This document shows, in pieces, positions 19,248 through 27,120 of a stretch of DNA of 64,000 nt. The stretch lies in contig NZ_JAHKQF010000008.1 in NCBI RefSeq assembly GCF_018860965.1, positions 558,001 to 622,000 on the forward strand. The letters are read 5' to 3'. The stretch's first letter is position 1. Each line of letters opens with the position of its first letter. The notes beneath the pieces are model-generated. The model had not been told where the DNA came from, made no database searches, and worked only from the letters and a program-made list of their open reading frames with translations. The position numbers and the translations under genes are program-made. Source of the DNA: Alteromonas sp. C1M14 (GTDB lineage Bacteria; Pseudomonadota; Gammaproteobacteria; Enterobacterales; Alteromonadaceae).

Positions 19248-19250
19248 CTG

Positions 19251-20360
19251 CTATGCCTCCGCAGACTCATTTGATGAATCCAGTAAATTGTACTTTTTTA
19301 AATAGCCTCGTAGCTGATGATATGTCAGGTTAAGCTTTTCTGCAGTCTTTTTCTGATTGAACTGGCTGTCTTTGAGTGCTTGTCGCAACATATCAATTTC
19401 ATACTGCTGAGCGCGCTCTTTTAGGTCGATAGGATATTGTGTCACAGGCAAGGGACTCAGTTCCTTGTCTTCGTTCATTGGGGTTTCGTTGGCAGCAGGA
19501 GTGGCAGCGTGTAACGAGTCATCCTCATTGATGGGGGAAGGCACACGGTCTTGGGTTTTAATACGTCCCTTGGGGCGAAAGGGCGACTCAAAGGGATCGA
19601 GAATAATTTCGTGTACCGGAATATGCGGGTTATTGCATCGATAAACCGCTCGTTCCACCACGTTTTTAAGTTCTCGAATGTTACCCGGCCATTCATAGGA
19701 CAACAAGGTGCGGCGGGCTTTTTCGGTGAAGCCGCTAAATAGCTCCATTTCCAATTCCCGCGCCATATTGATGGCAAAGTGTTCCGCCAGTACTAAAATG
19801 TCTTCTTGACGCTCTCGTAACGGAGGAATAGTGATAACGTCAAATGCTAATCTGTCGAGCAAGTCAGAGCGAAACTCACCTTGTTCTGCTAGGGTGGGTA
19901 AATCCTCGTTGGTCGCAGCGATTAAACGTACATCGGTTTTGATGGTTTTACTGCCACCAACCCGTTCAAATTCACCATATTCAATAACTCGAAGAAGTTT
20001 TTCTTGTACCAGGCCCGATGTATTGGCCAGTTCATCTAGAAACAAGGTGCCGTTATTGGCCACTTCGAAGCGGCCCTCTCTGCGTTTGGCTGCACCGGTA
20101 AAGGCTCCGGCTTCATAACCAAATAATTCGCTTTCTAACAGGTTTTCGTTAAGTGCTGCACAGTTTAACTTGATATAATTTTGATCCCAGCGTTGGGACA
20201 AAAAGTGCAATCGTGCGGCCACCAACTCTTTACCGGTTCCCCGTTCACCAATAACCAGTACGGGTTTATTCAGTGGGGCTATCTGGGAAATTTGCTCCAG
20301 CATTTCTAAAAAACTGTTTGCTTGACCCAGCAAATTATCTTGTTGGCGGAATCTACTCAT
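19251..20360 (-). CDS. pspF: Phage shock protein operon transcriptional activator PspF
   Basis: A 369-residue sigma-54 enhancer-binding protein lacking an N-terminal receiver domain, like E. coli PspF. Walker A is GERGTGKE (residues 38-45), the sigma-54 contact motif is GAFTGA (85-90), and a C-terminal Fis-type helix-turn-helix (LNLTYHQLRGYLKKY) binds DNA. ATG at 20360 is preferred over an in-frame TTG four codons earlier because GAGAG lies just upstream and the product matches the family start. It is divergent from pspA and presumably inhibited by PspA. It is followed after three bases by sapA, tying the sap transporter to the same transcript. Confidence 0.95.
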   Translation of the reverse strand: MSRFRQQDNLLGQANSFLEMLEQISQIAPLNKPVLVIGERGTGKELVAARLHFLSQRWDQNYIKLNCAALNENLLESELFGYEAGAFTGAAKRREGRFEVANNGTLFLDELANTSGLVQEKLLRVIEYGEFERVGGSKTIKTDVRLIAATNEDLPTLAEQGEFRSDLLDRLAFDVITIPPLRERQEDILVLAEHFAINMARELEMELFSGFTEKARRTLLSYEWPGNIRELKNVVERAVYRCNNPHIPVHEIILDPFESPFRPKGRIKTQDRVPSPINEDDSLHAATPAANETPMNEDKELSPLPVTQYPIDLKERAQQYEIDMLRQALKDSQFNQKKTAEKLNLTYHQLRGYLKKYNLLDSSNESAEA

Positions 20361-20484
20361 CGGTTCTCTCAATAATTAGTCATTTAGACCAATATTTAGT
20401 GTAGATGAAAAATGCATGGGATTCGAGGTTTATTTAATGGGAATAAAAATTCAGTTATTTCATTGAGTTATCAAAAGTGGCTTA

Positions 20485-20501
20485 TTGGCAAGATAATTGT
20501 A
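20485..20501 (+). promoter_or_regulatory. Sigma-54 promoter of pspABC
   Basis: TTGGCAAGATAATTGTA matches the -24/-12 consensus (TGGCAC-N5-TTGCA): GG at 20487-20488 and GT at 20499-20500 are separated by exactly ten bases, as required. It closely resembles the E. coli pspA promoter and lies ~73 bases before the pspA start, opposite the divergent pspF gene. Confidence 0.9.
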
Positions 20502-20573
20502 TATGTAGTTACCAGAGTAGTAATCTTTCACTGGTTATTGCACATTGTTTAACACGATTATGAGGTAATGATT

Positions 20574-21245
20574 ATGGGAATTTTTTCACGTTTCACCGAT
20601 ATAGTGAATTCGAATATTAATGCATTACTGGATAAAGCAGAAGACCCTGAAAAAATGGTCAGGCTGATCATTCAGGAAATGGAAGACACATTGGTAGAAG
20701 TACGTTCCGCCTCTGCTAAAACCATCGCCAGTAAGAAAGAGATTGTGGCGCAAATCAGTAAGTATCAAAACGATGCCAAAGATTGGCAAGCCAAAGCCGA
20801 ACTTGCCCTGAGCAAGGAGCGTGAAGATTTAGCCAGAGCGGCACTGCAAGAGCGCAAAAAAGCAACCGAAGCAGGCGCTAGCCTTGAGCAGGAGCTGGCC
20901 ATTGTTGAAGAACAAATCTCAAAGCTACAGGATGAAGTTGGGCAGTTGCAGGAAAAACTCGCCGATGCAAAAAGCCGTCAGAAAACGATTTTAATGCGTC
21001 AGAAAACAGCCAGCTCTCGTTTAGAAGTGAAACGTACCCTAGACAGTAGTAAGGTAGATGCTGCCATGGGACGCTTTGAACAATATGAACGAAAAATTGA
21101 CGATTTGGAATCTCAGGTTGAAGCCTACGATCTTGGTAAAAAGACCCTAAATGATGAATTTGCCGAGCTTGAAGCCGGTGAAAAAATTGACGAAGAGCTG
21201 GCGGCTTTGAAAGCCAAAATGAAAGAAAATCATAGCTCACAGTAG
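20574..21245 (+). CDS. pspA: Phage shock protein A
   Basis: A 223-residue coiled-coil protein of the PspA/IM30/ESCRT-III family, starting MGIFSRFTDIVNSNINALLDKAEDPEKM as in E. coli. The N-terminal amphipathic helix binds stressed inner membrane; the long heptad-repeat helices (about residues 25-220) oligomerise; in the resting state it inhibits PspF. ATG at 20574 is chosen over the ATG two codons upstream because GAGG at 20562-20565 is eight bases from it but only two from the other. It is first in the sigma-54-driven pspABC operon. Confidence 0.96.
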   Translation: MGIFSRFTDIVNSNINALLDKAEDPEKMVRLIIQEMEDTLVEVRSASAKTIASKKEIVAQISKYQNDAKDWQAKAELALSKEREDLARAALQERKKATEAGASLEQELAIVEEQISKLQDEVGQLQEKLADAKSRQKTILMRQKTASSRLEVKRTLDSSKVDAAMGRFEQYERKIDDLESQVEAYDLGKKTLNDEFAELEAGEKIDEELAALKAKMKENHSSQ

Positions 21246-21258
21246 TAGGGTATTTTGG

Positions 21259-21287
21259 TCTAACCGAACAGCTTATGGTCGGTTAGA
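21259..21287 (+). repeat. Intra-operon stem-loop between pspA and pspB
   Basis: TCTAACCGA (21259-21267) and TCGGTTAGA (21279-21287) form a perfect 9-bp stem with an 11-nt loop and no T-tract. Such a structure after the first gene could stabilise pspA mRNA and lower pspBC output, giving excess PspA over PspBC. Confidence 0.6.
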
Positions 21288-21333
21288 TAACAGATAAAGT
21301 GACAGAGTTCACTGAATATTGGAGGTAAGGGTA

Positions 21334-21573
21334 ATGGACGAGGGAATAATTGCACTGATTTTGGCACCACTGCTTATTTTTCTCATCTTTGTAGCACCGA
21401 TTTGGTTAATTTTACATTACCGAAGCAAGAAGCAGGTGAGCCAGGGATTAAGTGCTGAAGAATATACGTCGTTAAATGAATTGGCAGAGAAAGCTGAAAA
21501 AATGACGGATCGCATTAAAACATTAGAATCTATATTAGACAACGAAGCGCCCCAGTGGAGGGATCGAGCATGA
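21334..21573 (+). CDS. pspB: Phage shock protein B
   Basis: A 79-residue inner-membrane protein with one N-terminal helix (IIALILAPLLIFLIFVAPIWLILHY) and a cytosolic coiled coil (EYTSLNELAEKAEKMTDRIKTLESIL). With PspC it senses membrane stress and binds PspA, freeing PspF. ATG at 21334 is supported by GGAGG at 21321-21325, eight bases upstream; an in-frame TTG at 21319 is not. The stop overlaps the pspC start (ATGA). Confidence 0.95.
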   Translation: MDEGIIALILAPLLIFLIFVAPIWLILHYRSKKQVSQGLSAEEYTSLNELAEKAEKMTDRIKTLESILDNEAPQWRDRA

Positions 21574-22034
21574 GTAAAGGCTTGTATCGAGATACAGAAA
21601 ATGCACGGATTGCCGGGGTTTGTGGCGGAGTAGCTAATTATTTTGACTTGGAACCTTGGCTGGTACGAATTTTAGCTGTGACGGCGTTCTTTTTATTAGC
21701 CGGTCCTTTTATGTTTATCGGCTATATTGCGTGCTGGTTTATTTTAGAGCCAAAACCAGCCGCAGGGAGCTCCTCTGAGAGTGAAGCTTCTGAGCAGAGA
21801 GCTATGAAAAACCATTGGGGTAAGGGGTGGCGAAACAGCGGCCAGTACTATCATCATGACTCTTCTCATAAGGTGGCGGTGAAAACCAAAGTGTGGCAAG
21901 CCGGCGAACCGCCTAAACAGGCTTTTCATGATATTGCAGGACGCTTCAAAGACGCCGAATTACGGTTACGGAAAATGGAAAAGTACGTGACATCTAAAGA
22001 ATTCCAATTAAATCGTGAAATAAGCCGCTTATAA
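21570..22034 (+). CDS. pspC: Phage shock protein C (envelope stress response membrane protein)
   Basis: A 154-residue protein with the PspC domain in the N-terminal half: KGLYRDTENARIAGVCGGVANYFDLEPWLVRIL and the transmembrane helices VTAFFLLAGPFMFIGYIACWFILEPKP. The C-terminal ~90 residues are cytosolic/periplasmic and partly helical, longer than in E. coli PspC (119 residues). It overlaps pspB (ATGA) and ends with a terminator. No pspD, pspE or pspG follows. Confidence 0.94.
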   Translation: MSKGLYRDTENARIAGVCGGVANYFDLEPWLVRILAVTAFFLLAGPFMFIGYIACWFILEPKPAAGSSSESEASEQRAMKNHWGKGWRNSGQYYHHDSSHKVAVKTKVWQAGEPPKQAFHDIAGRFKDAELRLRKMEKYVTSKEFQLNREISRL

Positions 22035-22054
22035 TCGAGTTGGCTTCTACAGCA

Positions 22055-22087
22055 AGTCAGCACTTCATGGTGCTGGCTTTTTTATTT
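22055..22087 (+). terminator. Rho-independent terminator of pspABC
   Basis: GTCAGCAC, loop TTCAT, GTGCTGGC (one G-U pair) followed by TTTTTTATTTT, about 20 bases after the pspC stop. Confidence 0.85.
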
Positions 22088-22109
22088 TAATCAATACCTT
22101 ATCGCTCAA

Positions 22110-22127
22110 TGTAAGATATTTGTTACA
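22110..22127 (+). promoter_or_regulatory. TyrR box upstream of phhA
   Basis: TGTAAGATATTTGTTACA matches TGTAAA-N6-TTTACA with symmetric arms TGTAA/TTACA. It overlaps TTGTTA at 22120-22125, a possible -35 element paired with TAAGAT at 22142-22147 (16-bp spacer). It lies ~90 bases before phhA and two genes upstream of hpd; tyrR itself is the next gene. Confidence 0.75.
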
Positions 22128-22216
22128 TTTTGCCGTGATGCTAAGATGGGCTGCTTACTTCCATCGCCATGTATTTAATTTAGACTAACGCTCACCAGTT
22201 ATCTCAAAAGAGCAGT

Positions 22217-23032
22217 ATGAAAAGTGCATCGGTTTATCACTCTAAAGTACCTGATAAGCAAGGATTTATCCATTGGGACGCTGAAGAGAATTCGACTTGG
22301 GAAACGCTCACTCAACGGCAGGAAAAATTATTGCCAGGCAGGGCTTGCGAGCAATATCTTCACGGTTTGGCGCTATTAGATTTACCCACACAGCGGATCC
22401 CCCAATTAGCGGAAATCGACCAGGTACTGATGGCAACCACAGGATGGAAAACCGCACCTGTACCTGCACTCATTGATTTTACGACCTTTTTTGGCTTGTT
22501 GGCCAATAAGCAATTTCCCGTGGCCACTTTCATTCGTTCGCCCGCTGATTTGGATTATTTACAAGAACCCGATATTTTTCACGAAGTGTTTGGTCATTGC
22601 CCCTTACTCACAAACTCTGCGTTTGCCCACTTTACCCATATGTACGGCAAGCTAGGATTAGCCGCCAGTCAAACAGATAGACGCTTCTTAGCTCGTTTAT
22701 ATTGGTTTACCGTAGAATTTGGGTTATTGCATACCCCAAAAGGGTTTCGCATTTACGGTGGTGGAATATTGTCATCGCCTAAAGAAACCCGCCACGCCCT
22801 TGATAGCGAAGCGGCAATACGGTTGCCTTTGAATCCTCTCGATGCACTTCGTACCCCTTACCGCATCGATATTATACAACCACTTTACTATGTGCTTGAG
22901 GATCTCGATGGCTTATATCAATTGGCCGAGGCTGACCTTATGGGGTGGGTAAACAAAGCGAAGCAACAGGGCCTCCATAACCCCGTTTTTGCATCATCAG
23001 ATGAAGTGACAGCTAAGATAGTTCCGCGTTAG
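22217..23032 (+). CDS. phhA: Phenylalanine 4-monooxygenase
   Basis: A 271-residue non-heme iron, pterin-dependent hydroxylase converting phenylalanine to tyrosine. The iron ligands are His122 and His127 in FHEVFGHCPLL and Glu167 in VEFGLL; further blocks PVPALIDFTTFFGLLANKQFPVATFIR and YGGGILSS match the bacterial enzyme. An AAGAG site precedes the ATG. The usual partner phhB (pterin-carbinolamine dehydratase) is not next to it and not in the window. A TyrR box lies upstream and tyrR follows after 58 bases. Confidence 0.96.
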   Translation: MKSASVYHSKVPDKQGFIHWDAEENSTWETLTQRQEKLLPGRACEQYLHGLALLDLPTQRIPQLAEIDQVLMATTGWKTAPVPALIDFTTFFGLLANKQFPVATFIRSPADLDYLQEPDIFHEVFGHCPLLTNSAFAHFTHMYGKLGLAASQTDRRFLARLYWFTVEFGLLHTPKGFRIYGGGILSSPKETRHALDSEAAIRLPLNPLDALRTPYRIDIIQPLYYVLEDLDGLYQLAEADLMGWVNKAKQQGLHNPVFASSDEVTAKIVPR

Positions 23033-23047
23033 TCTTTTGTGTTATGC

Positions 23048-23065
23048 TGTAAATATATATTTACA
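23048..23065 (+). promoter_or_regulatory. Perfect TyrR box upstream of tyrR
   Basis: TGTAAATATATATTTACA is an exact match to the TyrR consensus TGTAAA-N6-TTTACA and a perfect palindrome. It lies 25 bases before the tyrR start codon, where bound TyrR would block transcription, implying autorepression and/or separate control of tyrR from phhA. Confidence 0.9.
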
Positions 23066-23090
23066 ACAATAATGACAGAAAAGACTACTT

Positions 23091-24647
23091 ATGCGTTTAG
23101 AAATCAGTTGTCAGGATCGATTAGGGATCACGCAGGATGTGTTAGATATTCTTGTGGCCCACGAAATTGATCTGCGCGGCATTGAAATCGATGAAGGCGG
23201 AAAGATATTTCTTAACTTTCCTAATATTGAGTTTGAAGACTTTCGCCATTTGATGCCCAAAATTCGTCGAATAAACGGTATTGAGGATGTTAAGACGACC
23301 CCTTTTATGCCCGGCGAAAGAGAACGAAACCAACTCTCTGCTATTTTACGCACCTTACCGGACCCGGTATTTTCCATCGATAATCACTGCCGTGTTTTGA
23401 TGTGCAACGAAGCCGTAATGAGTGGTCTTGAAATGCCCCTTGAGGCTATCGAAGGGCAGGAGATTTGTGAATTAGTCCAAGGCTTTAATTTCAATAAGTG
23501 GATGGCCAATGAAGATAATCATGCCACGTCCTGTAAAGTTAGCTTTATTGAACAACATTATCTGGCCGACATCCTGCCTATTGAGGTGCCAGACGGTAAG
23601 AATACCGCCATTTTTGCCGGTGCAGTGGTTATCTTAAAATCAGAAATGCGATTAGGTCAGCAATTTAGTGCGTTTCATCAGGCTGAAGTAGATAGCTTTG
23701 ACCGCTTTGTGGTGCGTTCTGAAGCCATGACGAAGGTCATTAGAGAAGCTAAACAAGTGGCTGATTTAGAAGCGCCAGTACTTATTTTTGGCGAAACCGG
23801 TACCGGAAAAGAAATGATTGCAAGGGCTTGTCATCAGGCCAGTCGACGCAGTGATCAAGCGTTTCTCGTGCTCAATTGCGCCTCTTTGCCGGACAGCGTG
23901 GCTGAAACTGAGCTATTTGGATATGGTGCTGGGGCTTTTAATCAACCCGAAGGAAAGCCGGGATTACTGGAGTTAGCTCGGGGAGGTACCCTTTTACTTG
24001 ATGAAATCGCTGATATGTCTGGTGAATTACAAGCGAAATTGCTTCGGGTGCTAGAGCATAAAGAATTTCGTCGTGTTGGTGATGATAAACCGGTAGTGGT
24101 TGATGTACGCTTTATTTGTACCACCTGCCGCGACCTTGGGCAGGCCGTTGCTGACGGGCGGTTTCGAGAAGAGCTTTATTATCGATTAAATGTACTTAGT
24201 TTAACGGTGCCTTCTTTAAAAGAGAGGCGACAAGACATTCTGCCATTGGCAGAGTCGTTTATTCTACAACACAGCACTAAGTTAGGCCGTCGTCCTGCGA
24301 AGTTGAGCAAATCCAGTGTGGGGTTTTTACAAGATTATCCGTGGCCTGGCAATGTACGCCAATTACAAAATGCCTTGTTTCGCGCTTTGTCGTTGTTAGA
24401 TGGCAATGAAATCACTAAAGAAGATATACAATTACCGAGTTGTGCGCCAAGCGTGAATTATATCGATGAAAACTTCGATGGAACCCTTGATGAAGCGGTA
24501 AAAAAATTCGAGCGTGATTTATTAAAAAGGCTATATCCTAGTTACCCTAGCACTCGGCAACTTGCAAAAAAACTGGGCCTGAGTCACACGGCTATTGCTA
24601 ATAAGCTACGAGAATACGGCATTAATAAAACCACTGTAAAGCTATAA
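23091..24647 (+). CDS. tyrR: Transcriptional regulator TyrR
   Basis: A 518-residue regulator of aromatic amino acid metabolism. It has an N-terminal ACT domain (MRLEISCQDRLGITQDVLDIL), a PAS domain (about 80-190), an AAA+ domain with Walker A GETGTGKE (234-241) and a C-terminal Fis-type helix-turn-helix (STRQLAKKLGLSHTAIANKLREY). The sigma-54 contact motif GAFTGA is replaced by GAFNQP (281-286), as in E. coli TyrR, so it should act on sigma-70 promoters. Several boxes matching its consensus flank this gene, phhA and hpd. The ribosome-binding site is weak. Confidence 0.95.
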   Translation: MRLEISCQDRLGITQDVLDILVAHEIDLRGIEIDEGGKIFLNFPNIEFEDFRHLMPKIRRINGIEDVKTTPFMPGERERNQLSAILRTLPDPVFSIDNHCRVLMCNEAVMSGLEMPLEAIEGQEICELVQGFNFNKWMANEDNHATSCKVSFIEQHYLADILPIEVPDGKNTAIFAGAVVILKSEMRLGQQFSAFHQAEVDSFDRFVVRSEAMTKVIREAKQVADLEAPVLIFGETGTGKEMIARACHQASRRSDQAFLVLNCASLPDSVAETELFGYGAGAFNQPEGKPGLLELARGGTLLLDEIADMSGELQAKLLRVLEHKEFRRVGDDKPVVVDVRFICTTCRDLGQAVADGRFREELYYRLNVLSLTVPSLKERRQDILPLAESFILQHSTKLGRRPAKLSKSSVGFLQDYPWPGNVRQLQNALFRALSLLDGNEITKEDIQLPSCAPSVNYIDENFDGTLDEAVKKFERDLLKRLYPSYPSTRQLAKKLGLSHTAIANKLREYGINKTTVKL

Positions 24648-24673
24648 GTACAGACTGTTAAATAGAGTTTACG
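24635..24673 (+). promoter_or_regulatory. Tandem TyrR-like boxes between tyrR and hpd
   Basis: Two sites, TGTAAA-GCTATA-AGTACA (24635-24652, overlapping the tyrR stop) and TGTTAA-ATAGAG-TTTACG (24656-24673), each match 10 of 12 consensus arm positions. Their starts are 21 bp apart, two helical turns, the spacing used by paired strong/weak TyrR boxes. They lie ~215-250 bp before hpd. Confidence 0.55.
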
Positions 24674-24887
24674 TCATTGCCTCCTTGGCATGTCTTGGGG
24701 ATCTGACTGTCCGTCATTAAGACCGCAGGTCCCACGCTGTGCTTGTTATTCATCTCATCCTCTGTTCACTTTTGTGTACACACACTCATCAACCCATCCT
24801 ACAAACCTATCCGCTGCAGCCTATTTCAGTTTCACGTCATTTGCGGTCTATTAATGTAATTAAAATGTTAATAGGTGAGTGAAAGCC

Positions 24888-25979
24888 ATGACAGCTAATT
24901 TAAGTGATAACCCTTTAGGCACCGCCGGTTTTGAGTTTGTTGAATATACTGCGGCGGATGAAAAAGGCATTGCTGATTTAAAACAGTTATTCGTTGGGCT
25001 CGGTTTTGCAGAGGTAGCAAAACATCGTTCAAAACAGGTTTGGCTGTTTCGCCAAGGGGACATTAACTTTATTGTCAATGCGCAGCCTGCTTCACAGGCC
25101 GAAACTTTTGCCAAGTTACGGGGCCCGAGTGTGTGTGGCATGGCGTTTCGGGTGAACGATGCCGGAGCCGCTTTGCAACATGCCTTGAGTAATGGTGGCA
25201 CCCAATTTAGCGGTAATTTAGGGCCCATGGAGCTGAATATTCCTGCTATCTATGGCATTGGCGAAAGTACCCTTTATTTCGTAGACCGCTACGGCGATGA
25301 CAGTATTTACGACGTAGATTTCAAATTTTATGACAATTGGCAAACCCTTGTTAAACAACGTTCGGTGGGGTTACAAAATGTGGATCATCTTACCCATAAC
25401 GTGCGTCGGGGAAATATGGGGTACTGGGCGAACTTTTATGAGCGCCTAGGTAACTTTCGGGAAATTCGGTATTTTGACATTGAAGGCAAGTTAACCGGAC
25501 TGGTCAGTAAAGCCATGACGTCGCCTTGTGGAAAAATACGTATTCCAATCAATGAGTCTACCGACGACCAATCTCAGATTGAAGAGTTTATTCGCCAATA
25601 TCATGGTGAAGGTATTCAGCATATTGCGCTGTCGACCCCGGATATTTTTACCACGGTGACTCAATTAACGAGCCGTGGAATGCCCTTTATGCACACTCCG
25701 GATACTTATTATGAAGGTGTCAATAATCGGGTGCCAGGCCATAGTGAAGATCTTAACCAGTTAAAAGCATTGGGGATCCTCATTGACGGTGCGCCGGCCA
25801 AAGACGGTATTTTGCTGCAAATCTTTACCGATACGGTGATCGGGCCGGTGTTTTTTGAAATTATCCAACGCAAAGGCAATGAAGGGTTTGGCGAAGGCAA
25901 TTTTAAAGCACTCTTTGAATCCATAGAACTGGATCAAATTCGCCGGGGTGTTATCAGTGAGGAGAAGCACGATGGCTAA
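24888..25979 (+). CDS. hpd: 4-hydroxyphenylpyruvate dioxygenase
   Basis: A 363-residue non-heme iron enzyme turning 4-hydroxyphenylpyruvate into homogentisate. The iron ligands are His167 (VDHLTHNV), His245 (IQHIALST) and Glu324 (FFEIIQR), in the C-terminal vicinal-oxygen-chelate domain. ATG at 24888 is chosen because AGGTGAG lies eight bases upstream; an in-frame GTG at 24879 overlaps that site. It is first of the hpd-hmgA-fahA-maiA unit and its stop overlaps the hmgA start by eight bases. TyrR-like boxes lie upstream. Confidence 0.97.
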   Translation: MTANLSDNPLGTAGFEFVEYTAADEKGIADLKQLFVGLGFAEVAKHRSKQVWLFRQGDINFIVNAQPASQAETFAKLRGPSVCGMAFRVNDAGAALQHALSNGGTQFSGNLGPMELNIPAIYGIGESTLYFVDRYGDDSIYDVDFKFYDNWQTLVKQRSVGLQNVDHLTHNVRRGNMGYWANFYERLGNFREIRYFDIEGKLTGLVSKAMTSPCGKIRIPINESTDDQSQIEEFIRQYHGEGIQHIALSTPDIFTTVTQLTSRGMPFMHTPDTYYEGVNNRVPGHSEDLNQLKALGILIDGAPAKDGILLQIFTDTVIGPVFFEIIQRKGNEGFGEGNFKALFESIELDQIRRGVISEEKHDG

Positions 25980-27120
25980 CTGGATACGAATACCTCAATC
26001 TCAGGGGACCCATTCCAAACAAGCACACGCTAATTTGCCAGCAAATGCCTGCTATGAACGTGAAGTAGGACGCCATGGCTTTTTTGGTCCGGCCACCCAT
26101 TTGCACCATAAACATCCTCCCACCAGTTGGTGTCATTGGGAAGGCGATTTACGTCCTCGGGCGTTCGATTTAAATAAATTACCCAGTAGTGCTACCCATT
26201 CTCCCTTTGACGCAGTGGTGCTGTTGAAAAATCGCCACTGTCAGTACCGATTTTGGACCTGCTTTAAGCCGATGGCTGAGTTAGCCAGAAATGCCGACGG
26301 CGATGATCTCATTTTCGTTCACGCTGGGAGCGGCGAGCTTTTTTGTGATTTCGGTCACATGCGCATAAATGCGGGGGACTATATCATTATTCCCCGTTCG
26401 ACGATGTGGCGTTTAGTACCACAGCAGCCCCTTTCGTTGTTAATGATCGAGGCCACCAATGAAGCTTACCAATTGCCTGATAGAGGCTTACTTGGTCAAC
26501 ACGGAATGTTTGACACCGCGGTGCTAACATCGCCACAGATTGATCACGCATTTTTAGCCCAACAGGATGAAAATCGTTGGCAGGTAAGAATAAAGCGTCA
26601 TGATCGAATATCGACTGTGACCTATCCATTTAACCCCTTAGATGCCATCGGTTGGCATGGTGATGTTTGTGTGGTTAAGCTTAACTGGCGAGATATACGA
26701 CCGGTGATGAGCCATCGGTATCACTTGCCACCTTCCGCTCATACCACCTTTGTTGCACCAAGGTTTGTTGTTTGTACCTTTGTGCCCCGTCCAGCAGAAA
26801 GCGAGCCAGGGGTGTTGAAAGTGCCTTTCTATCACAACAATGATGATTTTGATGAAGTGCTTTTTTATCATCAAGGTAATTTTTTCAGCCGAGACAATAT
26901 CGATGCTGGTATGGTTACTTTTCATCCTGCCGGTTTCACCCATGGCCCTCATCCCAAAGCCTTTGCTGCAGCGGCGAATAACGATAAAACCTTTATTGAT
27001 GAAGTCGCTGTGATGTTGGATACACGGGATGCACTTCAAGTACTACCAGAAGCCTTTGCCATTGAAGATTCAGCCTATGTTGATAGTTGGCAAACTGCCA
27101 CCTTGGAGGATGAGAAATGA
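25972..27120 (+). CDS. hmgA: Homogentisate 1,2-dioxygenase
   Basis: A 382-residue cupin-type iron dioxygenase that opens homogentisate to maleylacetoacetate. The C-terminal metal site is visible in PFYHNNDDFDEVLFYHQGNF (His and Glu ligands) and HPAGFTHGPHP (His ligand). It is ~50 residues shorter than the Pseudomonas/human type (~430-445), so it belongs to a compact subgroup. ATG at 25972 with GGAG seven bases upstream is preferred over an in-frame GTG 24 bases earlier. It overlaps hpd by eight bases and fahA by four (ATGA). Confidence 0.92.
   Translation: MANWIRIPQSQGTHSKQAHANLPANACYEREVGRHGFFGPATHLHHKHPPTSWCHWEGDLRPRAFDLNKLPSSATHSPFDAVVLLKNRHCQYRFWTCFKPMAELARNADGDDLIFVHAGSGELFCDFGHMRINAGDYIIIPRSTMWRLVPQQPLSLLMIEATNEAYQLPDRGLLGQHGMFDTAVLTSPQIDHAFLAQQDENRWQVRIKRHDRISTVTYPFNPLDAIGWHGDVCVVKLNWRDIRPVMSHRYHLPPSAHTTFVAPRFVVCTFVPRPAESEPGVLKVPFYHNNDDFDEVLFYHQGNFFSRDNIDAGMVTFHPAGFTHGPHPKAFAAAANNDKTFIDEVAVMLDTRDALQVLPEAFAIEDSAYVDSWQTATLEDEK

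Noticed and set aside
23931-23948. TyrR as a sigma-54 activator of the aromatic cluster
   Set aside because: The GAFTGA contact motif is replaced by GAFNQP, and no -24/-12 promoter was seen before phhA or hpd.
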